From: Acetobacteraceae bacterium
GTDB taxonomy: Bacteria > Pseudomonadota > Alphaproteobacteria > Acetobacterales > Acetobacteraceae
Direction: 5' to 3'
Assembly: GCA_030039695.1 (NCBI GenBank)
Contig: JASHVB010000634.1
Coordinates: 1-8,605, forward strand
DNA length: 8,605 nucleotides
The stretch's first letter is position 1. Each line of letters begins with the position of its first letter. Below the pieces are notes generated by a model that worked only from the letters and a program-made list of their open reading frames with translations, was not told where the DNA came from and ran no database searches. The position numbers and the translations under genes were made by a program. Below, piece after piece: positions 1 to 6,412 of this stretch.

Positions 1-300
1 TCTGGCCGGATGAATGGGCTTCCCGGAAAGCGAAGGCCCCGTTCGTGACCGGCGGGCCCTGGGTTTTACGATGTCGTTGCTGTCAACACGCATGCCCAGG
101 CTGCCCCGGCGGGGAGGCGATTACGGACCGTGCACCTCGCGCGGCAAGACGTATGGCTAGAATAGCGAAATGGAGGACAGGCGTAGACCAGGATCAGCGA
201 CCCGTGGAACCCCGGGCTGGAGGCCCACCCTGTGATCGTTAGTTCGCGACCCACCGGCGGGCCCCCGACGGCCGATGTCGAACTCGCAATAACAGCATGC
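1..300. other. No recognisable gene; region downstream of the LLM oxidoreductase gene
   Basis: About 300 bases with no gene I can support. The open frames here (for example plus 45-242 and the minus frame running back to 66) are rich in Arg, Cys and Pro, resemble no family I know, and have no clear ribosome binding site. The only structure I see is the compound inverted repeat at 241-284, just beyond the stop of the minus-strand oxidoreductase gene. The left edge may be part of a longer intergenic gap that continues outside the window. Confidence 0.4.
241..284 (-). terminator. Possible transcription terminator hairpin after the LLM oxidoreductase gene
   Basis: A nested, interrupted inverted repeat lies 17 bases past the minus-strand stop. 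AGTTC (241-245) pairs with GAACT (280-284), GAC (248-250) with GTC (277-279), and CGGC (255-258) with GCCG (271-274), with small bulges and a GC-rich loop. No run of U follows on the minus strand, so it is not a canonical intrinsic terminator. Its position straight after the gene is the main argument for it. Confidence 0.25.
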
Positions 301-1203
301 TCACGCAAATGCGGCGAAGACCTCCTCCAGCGCCTTGAGCTGATTTCCCGCCGCAGATGACGGCACGATGACCGGCGTGCGTACGCCCGCGGCCCGCCAT
401 GCTTCGACGCCCTCGCGCACACGGCCCGCTGGACCAAATAGTGTATTGTCGGCCAGCCATTTGTCCGTGAAGTACCTCGTCACATCGTCGCGCCGGCCCT
501 CCGCGATTGCGGTCTCGATCGCCGTCATCTCCTCGACGTAGCCTGCTTCTTTCCAATAGTTCCGGTAGTTCGGCAGGAACGCGTAATTCGTGAGCGACCG
601 CCGGTTCACCGCCTTCGCGGCTTCAACGTCGTCGCTGATGCAGGTCGGCAGCATGTTGCCGATGAAGAACCCCGGATCGTCACGCTTCACTGCCGGCAGT
701 GCCGAAAGCGACTCGTGCATATGCGACAGCGAGGCGTTGGCGAACACCACCCCATCGCTGATTTCCCCCGCCAGGGCCACCATCTTTCTGCGAAGTGCGG
801 CGATAATGACCGGCGGCAGCGGGCCGAGGCCCTCCTGGCCGCGGAATCGCGCAATGAAGCTGCGTATATCGGCGAGCGGCTTGCCGGGTGTCACGCCCAT
901 GCGCACGTGGCTCGGGCCGTGTGCGACGCCGATGCCAAGGCGGAAGCGACCGCCCGACACCTCGTGCATGAACGCTGCGCTTTGCGCGAAGTCGCCGACG
1001 GTACGGGCGAAGATCGGTGCGATGGCGGTGCCGAATGGAATCGTCCGGGTGGTCCAGGAAAGCGCCTCGCACAGCGACATATTGCCGAATGGGGAGGGCG
1101 AGTAAATGCCGGCAAAGCCGCGGCGTTCCACCTCGTGCGCGAGCTCGATGGTAAGCCGCCGGCGACCTGGAACGGCAATAAGGGAAATCGCGGGAAGGGG
1201 CAT
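301..1203 (-). CDS. LLM class flavin-dependent oxidoreductase
   Basis: A 300-residue protein of the bacterial luciferase-like monooxygenase family (TIM-barrel, FMN- or F420-dependent, cytoplasmic). Visible family hallmarks are an N-terminal strand followed by an ELAHEVERRGFAGIYSPSPFG segment split around residues 20-40, the TIPFGTAIAPIFART block at about 54-68 (the usual place for a conserved 'G T ... I ... R P' stretch), GGRFRLGIGVAHGP at 84-97, and a C-terminal region with the typical repeated Arg-Glu-Gly-Val-Glu pattern near 261-267. ATG 1203 is preceded by GAGGA (1215-1211) at 7 bases, which supports this start. The length is normal for the shorter members of the family. Members oxidise very varied substrates (alkanesulfonates, nitriloacetate-type chelators, pyrimidines, F420-linked alcohols), so the substrate cannot be named. 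Its neighbours suggest a role in ring or carboxylate catabolism, which is inference. It is co-directional with the amidohydrolase at 1875-2837 but separated by about 670 bases, so it may have its own promoter. Confidence 0.9.
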   Translation of the reverse strand: MPLPAISLIAVPGRRRLTIELAHEVERRGFAGIYSPSPFGNMSLCEALSWTTRTIPFGTAIAPIFARTVGDFAQSAAFMHEVSGGRFRLGIGVAHGPSHVRMGVTPGKPLADIRSFIARFRGQEGLGPLPPVIIAALRRKMVALAGEISDGVVFANASLSHMHESLSALPAVKRDDPGFFIGNMLPTCISDDVEAAKAVNRRSLTNYAFLPNYRNYWKEAGYVEEMTAIETAIAEGRRDDVTRYFTDKWLADNTLFGPAGRVREGVEAWRAAGVRTPVIVPSSAAGNQLKALEEVFAAFA

Positions 1204-1415
1204 CGGAAGGTCCTCGTGCGAGCGGTGATTCCGGACGCTAGTACTGCAGATCGCTCAATCGCAACATGGCTCCTTGTAACGCCGGTTGCGTGGCAACGCG
1301 GGATGCGGGCCGCGCCCGGGGCAGTGCGACCGGCGGCGCGCCCCCCACAGCGAGTGTCGGCCCGCTCCTTGAGCGCCGATGTCGTCGAGCCTGCTGCCTT
1401 TGGCGCCCCGGGCGG

Positions 1416-1861
1416 TTATGCGAGTCTGGGCACTGCCTCGGTGAAGGTTTCGAGGTTGTCCAGTGTTTCCCCTCCGACCACCAGCGGGATGCGGGCGCTG
1501 GTGGCAACAACGTCGGCCATGGTGCCGCAGAAGATCACGGCGCAGCCGGTGTCAGAGGCGATGAGAGCATCGTTGGTGACTGCGGTGATTTGGAGGAATG
1601 GCGTGTGGATGAAATTGCCGACACAGTCTGGGTGTTCTAGGTCAAATGTTGCGTACTGCGGTCAGGCGCCGGACGAAGAGCGTGTCACCGCGCGTGGTGG
1701 TTGACCGGCTCTGTGATCGCCGGGAAAGACCGGACACCCACGACCTCCGCTACGTCGAGCAGCGAAGTCGTGGGTGGCGGACCAGGCGAGGCAACGACGC
1801 AGGGGTTAGGTTTCTTGTCCGAGCTGCAAACGGGCGCGGACGGCGGGCCTTCTTCCGCCAT
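1416..1861 (-). pseudogene. Broken coding remnant of unknown family (two frames)
   Basis: Between the amidohydrolase and the oxidoreductase, two minus-strand stretches look like real protein but lie in different frames. The first runs 1861-1685 (58 residues from an ATG; contains the segment TSLLDVAEVVGVRSFPAI). The second runs 1661-1416 (81 codons bounded by stops at 1662-1664 and 1416-1418; contains NDALIASDTGCAVIFCGTM and RIPLVVGGETLDNLETF). By my hand count, the second stretch has a codon-position GC pattern of roughly 58/48/68 percent, as expected of coding sequence on the minus strand, and it alternates hydrophobic strands with helix-like segments. Neither stretch has a full-length open frame or a start of its own that makes a usual domain, so I read this as one or two frameshifted gene remnants. 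The GC-x-V-I-x-x-G-T-M-A ... I-P-x-V-x-G pattern is faintly like the C-terminus of Asp/Glu/hydantoin racemases, but this is too weak to name the family. No coding signal is clear in 1204-1415. Confidence 0.4.
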
Positions 1862-1874
1862 AACACATGAGGCG

Positions 1875-2837
1875 TTACATCTTCAGGATCCGCCGCGCGT
1901 TGCCGCCGGCAAGCTTGAGGCGGTCCTCGGGGCACAGCGGCACGCGGTGCAGCCACTCGGTTGCCGGCTGGTTCGGCGCGAATGGGTAATCGACCGAGAA
2001 CATGATACGGTCGAGGCCCAGTTCCTGAATGCAGCAGATCAGGGCCGGGTCGGACCAGAAGCCTGATGTGGTGACGTAGAAGTGTTCGCGGAATACGTCG
2101 CGAAAGCTGCGAGTGCCCTTCCAGTCACGCTCAAGCGCCATATTGATGCGCCAAGCGTAGAACGGCAGACCCTCGCCGAAATGGCCGAAGATAACGCGCA
2201 GTCTTGGATAGGCGTCGAACACGCCGGACAGTACCAGGCGCACACCCTGCGTCGCGGTCTCCACGGTAAAGCCCCAGGCGGCGCGCAGGATGCCGGGCAC
2301 GTCGGGGACGTAGGTCGCGTAATACGTGTCGATCACCGGCTGCGCCGGCGCTGCGGGGTGGAAATAAATCGGCACGTCCAGCGCTTGCGCGCGCTCGAAG
2401 ATCGGCCAGAACTCCTTTTCGTCGTGGAAACGGCCGTTGGTCAGGCCATGAATCATCGCCCCCTTGAAGCCGAGATTGGTTACCGCCCGTTCGAGTTCAT
2501 CTGCGGCGGCTTTGGGGTCAGGGGTCGGCAGCGCGGCGAACCCGGCGAAGCGGTCCGGATGCGCGCGAACCGCTGCATGCAGGCGATCGTTGGCGACGCG
2601 CGCTAGGCGGACCGCCGTCGCCACGTCGGTCATCTTCTGCATCGCCGGCGCACCGTGCGAGATCACCTGCATGTCGATGCCGGCTGCGTCCATTTCCTTG
2701 ATGCGAAGCTCGCCCAGATCTTCCAGGCGCTGCACCAGCGGCGGCGCGCGGTTGGCATCCAGCGGTGCGTAGGTCGCAGCAACGTCGGGGTGATGGTAGT
2801 GCTCTTCAAGGGCGATGACGTAGGGCTTCGATGGCAT
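1875..2837 (-). CDS. Amidohydrolase family protein, gamma-resorcylate decarboxylase-like
   Basis: A 320-residue cytoplasmic metal-dependent enzyme of the amidohydrolase 2 / ACMSD superfamily. It most resembles gamma-resorcylate (2,6-dihydroxybenzoate) decarboxylase and its relatives, which remove CO2 non-oxidatively from aromatic or heteroaromatic carboxylates. Expected metal and catalytic residues are visible: ALEEH at 9-13 (ligands Glu11 and His13), YFHP (His160), FGHFGEGLP (His219 and Glu222, the proton-relay Glu in the known enzyme), AWR (Arg230) and SVDYP (Asp283). The NARR motif near the C-terminus is also typical. The open frame extends to 2858, but GGAGGAA at 2852-2846 sits 8 bases before ATG 2837 and lies inside the longer frame, so I start at 2837, just before the PSKPYVIALEEH strand. 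Relatives with other reactions (5-carboxyvanillate decarboxylase, ACMSD, isoorotate decarboxylase, lactone hydrolases) cannot be excluded. It probably shares transcription with the upstream dehydrogenase gene (116-base gap holding a repeat). Confidence 0.9.
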   Translation of the reverse strand: MPSKPYVIALEEHYHHPDVAATYAPLDANRAPPLVQRLEDLGELRIKEMDAAGIDMQVISHGAPAMQKMTDVATAVRLARVANDRLHAAVRAHPDRFAGFAALPTPDPKAAADELERAVTNLGFKGAMIHGLTNGRFHDEKEFWPIFERAQALDVPIYFHPAAPAQPVIDTYYATYVPDVPGILRAAWGFTVETATQGVRLVLSGVFDAYPRLRVIFGHFGEGLPFYAWRINMALERDWKGTRSFRDVFREHFYVTTSGFWSDPALICCIQELGLDRIMFSVDYPFAPNQPATEWLHRVPLCPEDRLKLAGGNARRILKM

Positions 2838-2845
2838 GTGTCTGG

Positions 2846-2852
2846 TTCCTCC
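2846..2852 (-). promoter_or_regulatory. Shine-Dalgarno site setting the amidohydrolase start
   Basis: GGAGGAA on the minus strand, 8 bases before ATG 2837. It is the strongest ribosome binding site in the window, and it rules out the in-frame ATG at 2858 as the main start because it lies downstream of that codon. Confidence 0.75.
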
Positions 2853-2867
2853 CGTCATTGGCTATTG

Positions 2868-2945
2868 TTGTCATTGCGAGGAATGTGGCGACGAGGCAAT
2901 CCCCCGCTGTGGATTGCTTCGGCCCGGCGGGCGGTGCAACGGGAC
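2868..2945. repeat. REP-like palindromic intergenic repeat
   Basis: The stretch contains TGTCATTGCGAGGAA (2870-2884), GCGACGAGGCAATCC (2888-2902) and GGATTGCTTCGG (2911-2922). This order (CATTGCGAG, CGA-GGCAATCC, GGATTGC-TTCG) matches the dispersed repeat often seen between genes in Rhodopseudomonas, Bradyrhizobium and other bacteria, whose translation gives the well-known spurious peptide C-H-C-E-E-R-S-D-E-A-I; here one frame reads CHCEECGDEAI. GAGGCAATCC (2893-2902) can pair with GGATTGCTTC (2911-2920) through nine Watson-Crick pairs and one G-U pair, with an 8-base loop. ATTGC (2873-2877) can alternatively pair with GCAAT (2896-2900). It lies between two co-directional genes, where such repeats can shape mRNA decay or end transcription. 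Confidence 0.7.
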
Positions 2946-2953
2946 TTGGAGGA

Positions 2954-3913
2954 TCAGTACCCCACATTTCGGTCAACCACTTCCATCAGCGACTTGCCGT
3001 CGAGGAACCGGCCCAGATTCTCGACAAACAGCCGGGCGACGATGGCGTCTCGGGTGGGATGCCCGCCGCCGATATGCGGCAACACGACAATGCCGTCGGT
3101 ATCCCAGAACGGGTGCTCTGGCGGCAGTGGCTCCTGGCGGAATACGTCCAGTACCGCGCCGGCGATGCGCCGCTCTTTGACCGCGGCGACGAGATGGGCA
3201 TCGGTGATTAGATGGCCGCGGCCGAAATTCAGCAGATAGGCGCTGGGCTTCATCTGCGACAGGGTTTTCGTGTTGATAAAGTTCTCGGTGTCGGGCGTCG
3301 CCGGCAACAGCAGCAACACGAAATCGGACTGCGCCAGTACGTCGCTGGTGCGCTCGGGCGGGAACACTTGGTCCACGCCGGCGACTGCTTGCGGGCGGCG
3401 CTTGGTACCGATCACCCGCATGCGCAGTGCGGACGCCAGGTGCGCCACTTCCTGCCCGACCGCTCCAAGACCGAGAATACCGAGCGTCTTGCCGTTCAGC
3501 GGCTGCGCCATGCGGCGCGTCCATTTGTGTTCCTTCTGGTCCTGCACAACTGCCGCGTAGGGCTTGGTCAGATGGAACAGTGCACCGAGGATGTTCTCGG
3601 GCATCGAGTCACGATGCGTGCCGCGAGCGCAGGTGAGCGTAAGGCGGGCAGGCAGGTCGGGCAGAGCGAGCCAACCCTCGACCCCGGCGGTCAGCGCCTG
3701 TGCCCAGCGTAGCTTCGGCATCTCCGGCAGCAGGCCGCGCGGCGCACCCCATGCCAGCATCGCCTCGGTGTCAGCGCGCTGCGCCTGGGTGGGCGTTTCA
3801 TTACGGGCGAGGGTTTCCACCGCGACCCGCGCACTGAGGCCGGCATCGGCGATGGCGTCGATGTAAGGACCGGGCGCGTCGGTCCACAGCAGCACGCGTG
3901 CGGGTTCGGACAT
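2954..3913 (-). CDS. D-2-hydroxyacid dehydrogenase, glyoxylate/hydroxypyruvate reductase A-like
   Basis: A 319-residue NAD(P)-dependent D-isomer-specific 2-hydroxyacid dehydrogenase, cytoplasmic, which would reduce a 2-oxoacid (glyoxylate, hydroxypyruvate or similar) to the 2-hydroxyacid or run in reverse. The Rossmann motif GLGAVG is at 148-153. The three catalytic residues are present: Arg232 in FGRG, Glu261 in FRQEPLP, and His280 in LPHIGGGHP. The second strand of the Rossmann fold ends VIGTKRR (167-173) with no Asp, and with basic residues instead, which favours NADPH over NADH. The open frame extends to 4066, but the extra 51 residues are low-complexity, overlap the divergent gene, and are not family-like. 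ATG 3913 has AGGAAA (3926-3921) at 7 bases, and the resulting length fits GhrA (about 312). It is the first gene of the minus-strand set and probably acts on an oxoacid made by its neighbours. Confidence 0.92.
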   Translation of the reverse strand: MSEPARVLLWTDAPGPYIDAIADAGLSARVAVETLARNETPTQAQRADTEAMLAWGAPRGLLPEMPKLRWAQALTAGVEGWLALPDLPARLTLTCARGTHRDSMPENILGALFHLTKPYAAVVQDQKEHKWTRRMAQPLNGKTLGILGLGAVGQEVAHLASALRMRVIGTKRRPQAVAGVDQVFPPERTSDVLAQSDFVLLLLPATPDTENFINTKTLSQMKPSAYLLNFGRGHLITDAHLVAAVKERRIAGAVLDVFRQEPLPPEHPFWDTDGIVVLPHIGGGHPTRDAIVARLFVENLGRFLDGKSLMEVVDRNVGY

Positions 3914-4028
3914 AGGTGAGTTTCCTGTTGCGAGTGCCCCAGCGTAGAGGCCTCTCCATGGGGACGCCAAGCTGGCCGGGCGAGGCATTCCATGCGACAG
4001 TGCGTACGAAATATGCGGCCAGGAAGCC
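3914..4028. promoter_or_regulatory. Divergent intergenic region, probable promoters of both arms
   Basis: These 115 bases separate the start of the minus-strand dehydrogenase (3913) from that of the plus-strand amidohydrolase (4029), so promoters for both arms should lie here. I see ribosome binding sites at each edge (AGGAAA on the minus strand at 3926-3921, AGGAAG on the plus strand at 4021-4026) but no convincing -35/-10 pair. A short palindrome, CCATGG, is at 3957-3962. No operator can be assigned. Confidence 0.5.
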
Positions 4029-5090
4029 ATGAGCGTTCTTGAAGTCGGCGGAATCGACTGTGACATCCATCCTGCAGTGCCTAACCTGAAGGCGCTGCAT
4101 CCATATCTGTCCGATCACTGGCGCGATTCATCAATCCAGCGCGGGCTGCACGAGCTCGAGTCAATCGCATATCCGGCGAATTCACCGCTGACCTCGCGGC
4201 CCGACTGGCGCCTGGAGAGCGGCAAGCCGGGTTCGGACCTTGCGTTGCTGCGTACACATGTGCTGGATCCGTTCAACACCAGCGTTGCGATCTGCAACTG
4301 TCTGTACGGCGCGCAGCTTTTGTTCAGCGAGGACATGGGCGCCGGGTTTGCCCGCGCGATCAATGACTGGCTGGCTGGCGAGTGGCTGGACAAGGAGCCG
4401 CGGCTGCGCGGGTCCATCGTCGTGCCGATGCAGAACCCCGAACTGGCGGCGGAGGAAATCGATCGCGTCGCGCCGGATCACCGTTTCGTGCAGGTGCTGC
4501 TGCTGGTCATGCATGACATGCCGCTGGGCAAGCGGCACTATTGGCCAATTTACGAAGCCGCACGACGGCATGGGCTGCCGGTAGGCATTCATGCCGGCTC
4601 GGCGTATCGCCACCCGGTCACGCCGCTGGGCTGGCCGACCTATTATACCGAGGATTACGCGGCGCAGGCTCCGGCGTTCCAGCAGGCGCTATCGAGCCTG
4701 ATCTGCGAGGGCGTGTTCACCAGGTTCCCCGATTTGAAGATCGTGCTGATCGAGTCCGGTTTCACCTGGCTACCTGCGCATTTATGGCGACTCACCAAGT
4801 TCTGGCGCGGCCTGCGCATGGAAGTGCCGTGGGTGGACCGCGCGCCGGCGGAAATCGTCCGCTCCAATGTGCGGTTGACGCTGCAGCCGGTAGACGGACC
4901 GCCGAGCGTGGATGCTTTGCACAAGCTGTTGGAGCACATGGGTTCCGACGAATTGTTACTATTCTCGACCGACTACCCGCACTGGCAGTTCGACGGCGAC
5001 GCGGTGTTGCCCGAGGGGTTGTCTCGACAGTTCGTGCGGAAGATCATGATCGATAACCCGCGGGCGACGTACTCGCGATTGGCGGAATGA
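4029..5090 (+). CDS. Amidohydrolase family protein (ACMSD-like), first of a tandem pair
   Basis: A 353-residue amidohydrolase 2 family protein, cytoplasmic, predicted to be a metal-dependent hydrolase or decarboxylase. Metal and active-site positions are visible: DCDIHP (Asp12, His14), VGIHAG (His188), LIESGFTWLP (Glu242) and STDYPHW (Asp315, His318). Where the decarboxylase at 1875-2837 has GHFGEG, this protein has IESG, so the usual His ligand position is Glu. This also occurs in a large, poorly characterised branch of the family. The paralogue at 5300-6412 shares the same layout block by block (IVVP, RFVQVL, YW-IYEAA, GLP-G-HA, EGVF-R-P, APxE), so the pair arose by duplication or are two subunits or isoenzymes. 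ATG 4029 has AGGAAG at 4021-4026, a close spacing of 2-4 bases, and the DIHP strand begins 11 residues later as expected. Substrate unknown. Confidence 0.88.
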   Translation: MSVLEVGGIDCDIHPAVPNLKALHPYLSDHWRDSSIQRGLHELESIAYPANSPLTSRPDWRLESGKPGSDLALLRTHVLDPFNTSVAICNCLYGAQLLFSEDMGAGFARAINDWLAGEWLDKEPRLRGSIVVPMQNPELAAEEIDRVAPDHRFVQVLLLVMHDMPLGKRHYWPIYEAARRHGLPVGIHAGSAYRHPVTPLGWPTYYTEDYAAQAPAFQQALSSLICEGVFTRFPDLKIVLIESGFTWLPAHLWRLTKFWRGLRMEVPWVDRAPAEIVRSNVRLTLQPVDGPPSVDALHKLLEHMGSDELLLFSTDYPHWQFDGDAVLPEGLSRQFVRKIMIDNPRATYSRLAE

Positions 5091-5287
5091 AAATACGCGC
5101 GAGGCATTCCGAACGCCGGCGAACGTCGTTTTCGCGATAGAGTACCAAATTCATCGCTTGCACAGTGAGGAGCGAGACTGGTGCGAGGAAAAATAACCGC
5201 CGCGACGATCTTTACCATCCGGACTTGCCACCCGGTAAGATCAGGTCGATCATGCGGCACAATTCCGGCTCATCCCGCACGCCTGAC

Positions 5288-5291
5288 GGAG
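5288..5291 (+). promoter_or_regulatory. Shine-Dalgarno site supporting the ATG 5300 start
   Basis: GGAG sits 8 bases before ATG 5300. It favours this start over GTG 5165 and ATG 5252 in the same frame, whose extra residues (Arg-, Asn- and Pro-rich) match nothing in the family. Confidence 0.5.
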
Positions 5292-5299
5292 TCCGTCCG

Positions 5300-6412
5300 A
5301 TGAACGTCGAGGTCACCAGCCGCCCCACCATCCAGCCTGCCGCCGCGTCGAAGCTCGCAATCGCCGACGGCGACATCCATCCGCAGCGCAACTCGTATAA
5401 GGATCTGTTTCCCTACATGGAGCAGCGCTGGATCGACATGGCGAAGACGTTTGGCTCGCGGCCGCGGCAGGCATATCAAGCCGGGCCGGCTTACCCGAAA
5501 GGGCAGCCGAATGCCTCGCGCCGCGATGCCTGGCCGCCGGAAGGCGGACGCCCGGGCAGCAGCCTCAAGTTCATGCAGAAGCAATTGCTGGACGAGAACA
5601 ATATCCAGCTAGGCATTCTGAACCCGACCGGTGACAACGGCGCCAGCTTCCAGAACCGAGAATTCGGCGCCGGCGTCGCCACCGCGATGAACCGGTGGGT
5701 GGAGGCCGAGTGGCTGATCGAGCCGCGGCTGAAGGCCTCGATCGTGGTGCCGTATGAAGATCCCGATGCAGCAGTGGCAGAGATCGAGCGCTGGGCCGGC
5801 GATCCTCGGTTCGTGCAGGTCCTGATGGTGACGCGCACGGCGAACCCGCCGGGGCAGACGCAGTACTGGAAGATTTACGAAGCCGCCGCTGCGGCCGGGC
5901 TGCCGATCGGCGTGCACGCATTCGGCTTCGGCGGCTATCCGGTCAGCGGCAGCGGCTGGCCAAGCTTTTACATCGAGGACATGGTCGGCCACGCGCAATC
6001 GGCGCAAGCGTTCGTCACCAGCATGGTGATCGAGGGTGTGTTCGAGCGCATTCCGAACTTCAAGCTGGTGCTGATCGAAAGCGGCTTTGCCTGGCTCCCG
6101 CCGCTCGCGTGGCGGCTGGACAAGCTATGGACCCGGCTCAAGGCGGAGACGCCGCATCTGAAGCGCGCTCCGTCGGAATACATCCGCGAGAATGTATGGC
6201 TGACCACGCAGCCGATGGAAGAGCCACAACCGCGGGAGCATGTGCTGGATGCGATCGACTGGATTGGCTGGGACCGGCTGATCTTCGCGACGGATTATCC
6301 GCACTGGGACTACGACGACCCGACACAGGTGCTGCCGATGCCGCTGCCGGATCAACGGCGGCGGGATTTTTTCTTCAACAATGCGATGAAGCTGTACCGG
6401 CAGAGAATGTGA
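5300..6412 (+). CDS. Amidohydrolase family protein (ACMSD-like), second of a tandem pair
   Basis: A 370-residue paralogue of the upstream protein, in the amidohydrolase 2 family. Active-site positions match it: DGDIHP (Asp25, His27), IGVHAFG (His206), LIESGFAWLP (Glu260) and ATDYPHW (Asp332, His335). Compared with the upstream copy it has a longer N-terminal part, with an insertion-like stretch rich in Gly, Pro and Arg at about 53-88 (SRPRQAYQ ... PEGGRPGSS). That stretch may form a lid or a substrate-specificity loop, which is inference. The frame is open back to GTG 5165, but ATG 5300 with GGAG at 8 bases gives a family-like N-terminus. The 209-base gap to the previous stop means it could be transcribed with that gene or from its own promoter. 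As with its twin, the reaction is probably hydrolysis or decarboxylation of a carboxylated intermediate, but the substrate cannot be read. Confidence 0.88.
   Translation: MNVEVTSRPTIQPAAASKLAIADGDIHPQRNSYKDLFPYMEQRWIDMAKTFGSRPRQAYQAGPAYPKGQPNASRRDAWPPEGGRPGSSLKFMQKQLLDENNIQLGILNPTGDNGASFQNREFGAGVATAMNRWVEAEWLIEPRLKASIVVPYEDPDAAVAEIERWAGDPRFVQVLMVTRTANPPGQTQYWKIYEAAAAAGLPIGVHAFGFGGYPVSGSGWPSFYIEDMVGHAQSAQAFVTSMVIEGVFERIPNFKLVLIESGFAWLPPLAWRLDKLWTRLKAETPHLKRAPSEYIRENVWLTTQPMEEPQPREHVLDAIDWIGWDRLIFATDYPHWDYDDPTQVLPMPLPDQRRRDFFFNNAMKLYRQRM

Noticed and set aside
49..266. ACCGGCGGGCCC present twice near the left edge
   Set aside because: Twelve-base, pure GC-type matches are expected by chance in sequence this rich in G and C.
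715..1704. 329-codon plus-strand open frame
   Set aside because: It runs antisense to the oxidoreductase gene and the remnant. Its translation matches no family, and its length comes from high GC.
1840..1861. Hairpin ACGGCGG / CCGCCAT after the minus-strand amidohydrolase gene
   Set aside because: The stem is only seven pairs, one of them G-U, has no U tract, and lies in GC-rich sequence where such pairings are common.
4067..4118. Minus-strand open frames starting inside the plus-strand amidohydrolase gene near 4066-4118
   Set aside because: The extensions overlap the start of a well-supported divergent gene and have no family-like sequence. The dehydrogenase start at 3913 has a good ribosome binding site.
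5165..5299. N-terminal extension of the second tandem amidohydrolase from GTG 5165
   Set aside because: The added 45 residues are unlike the family, and ATG 5300 has GGAG at 8 bases.
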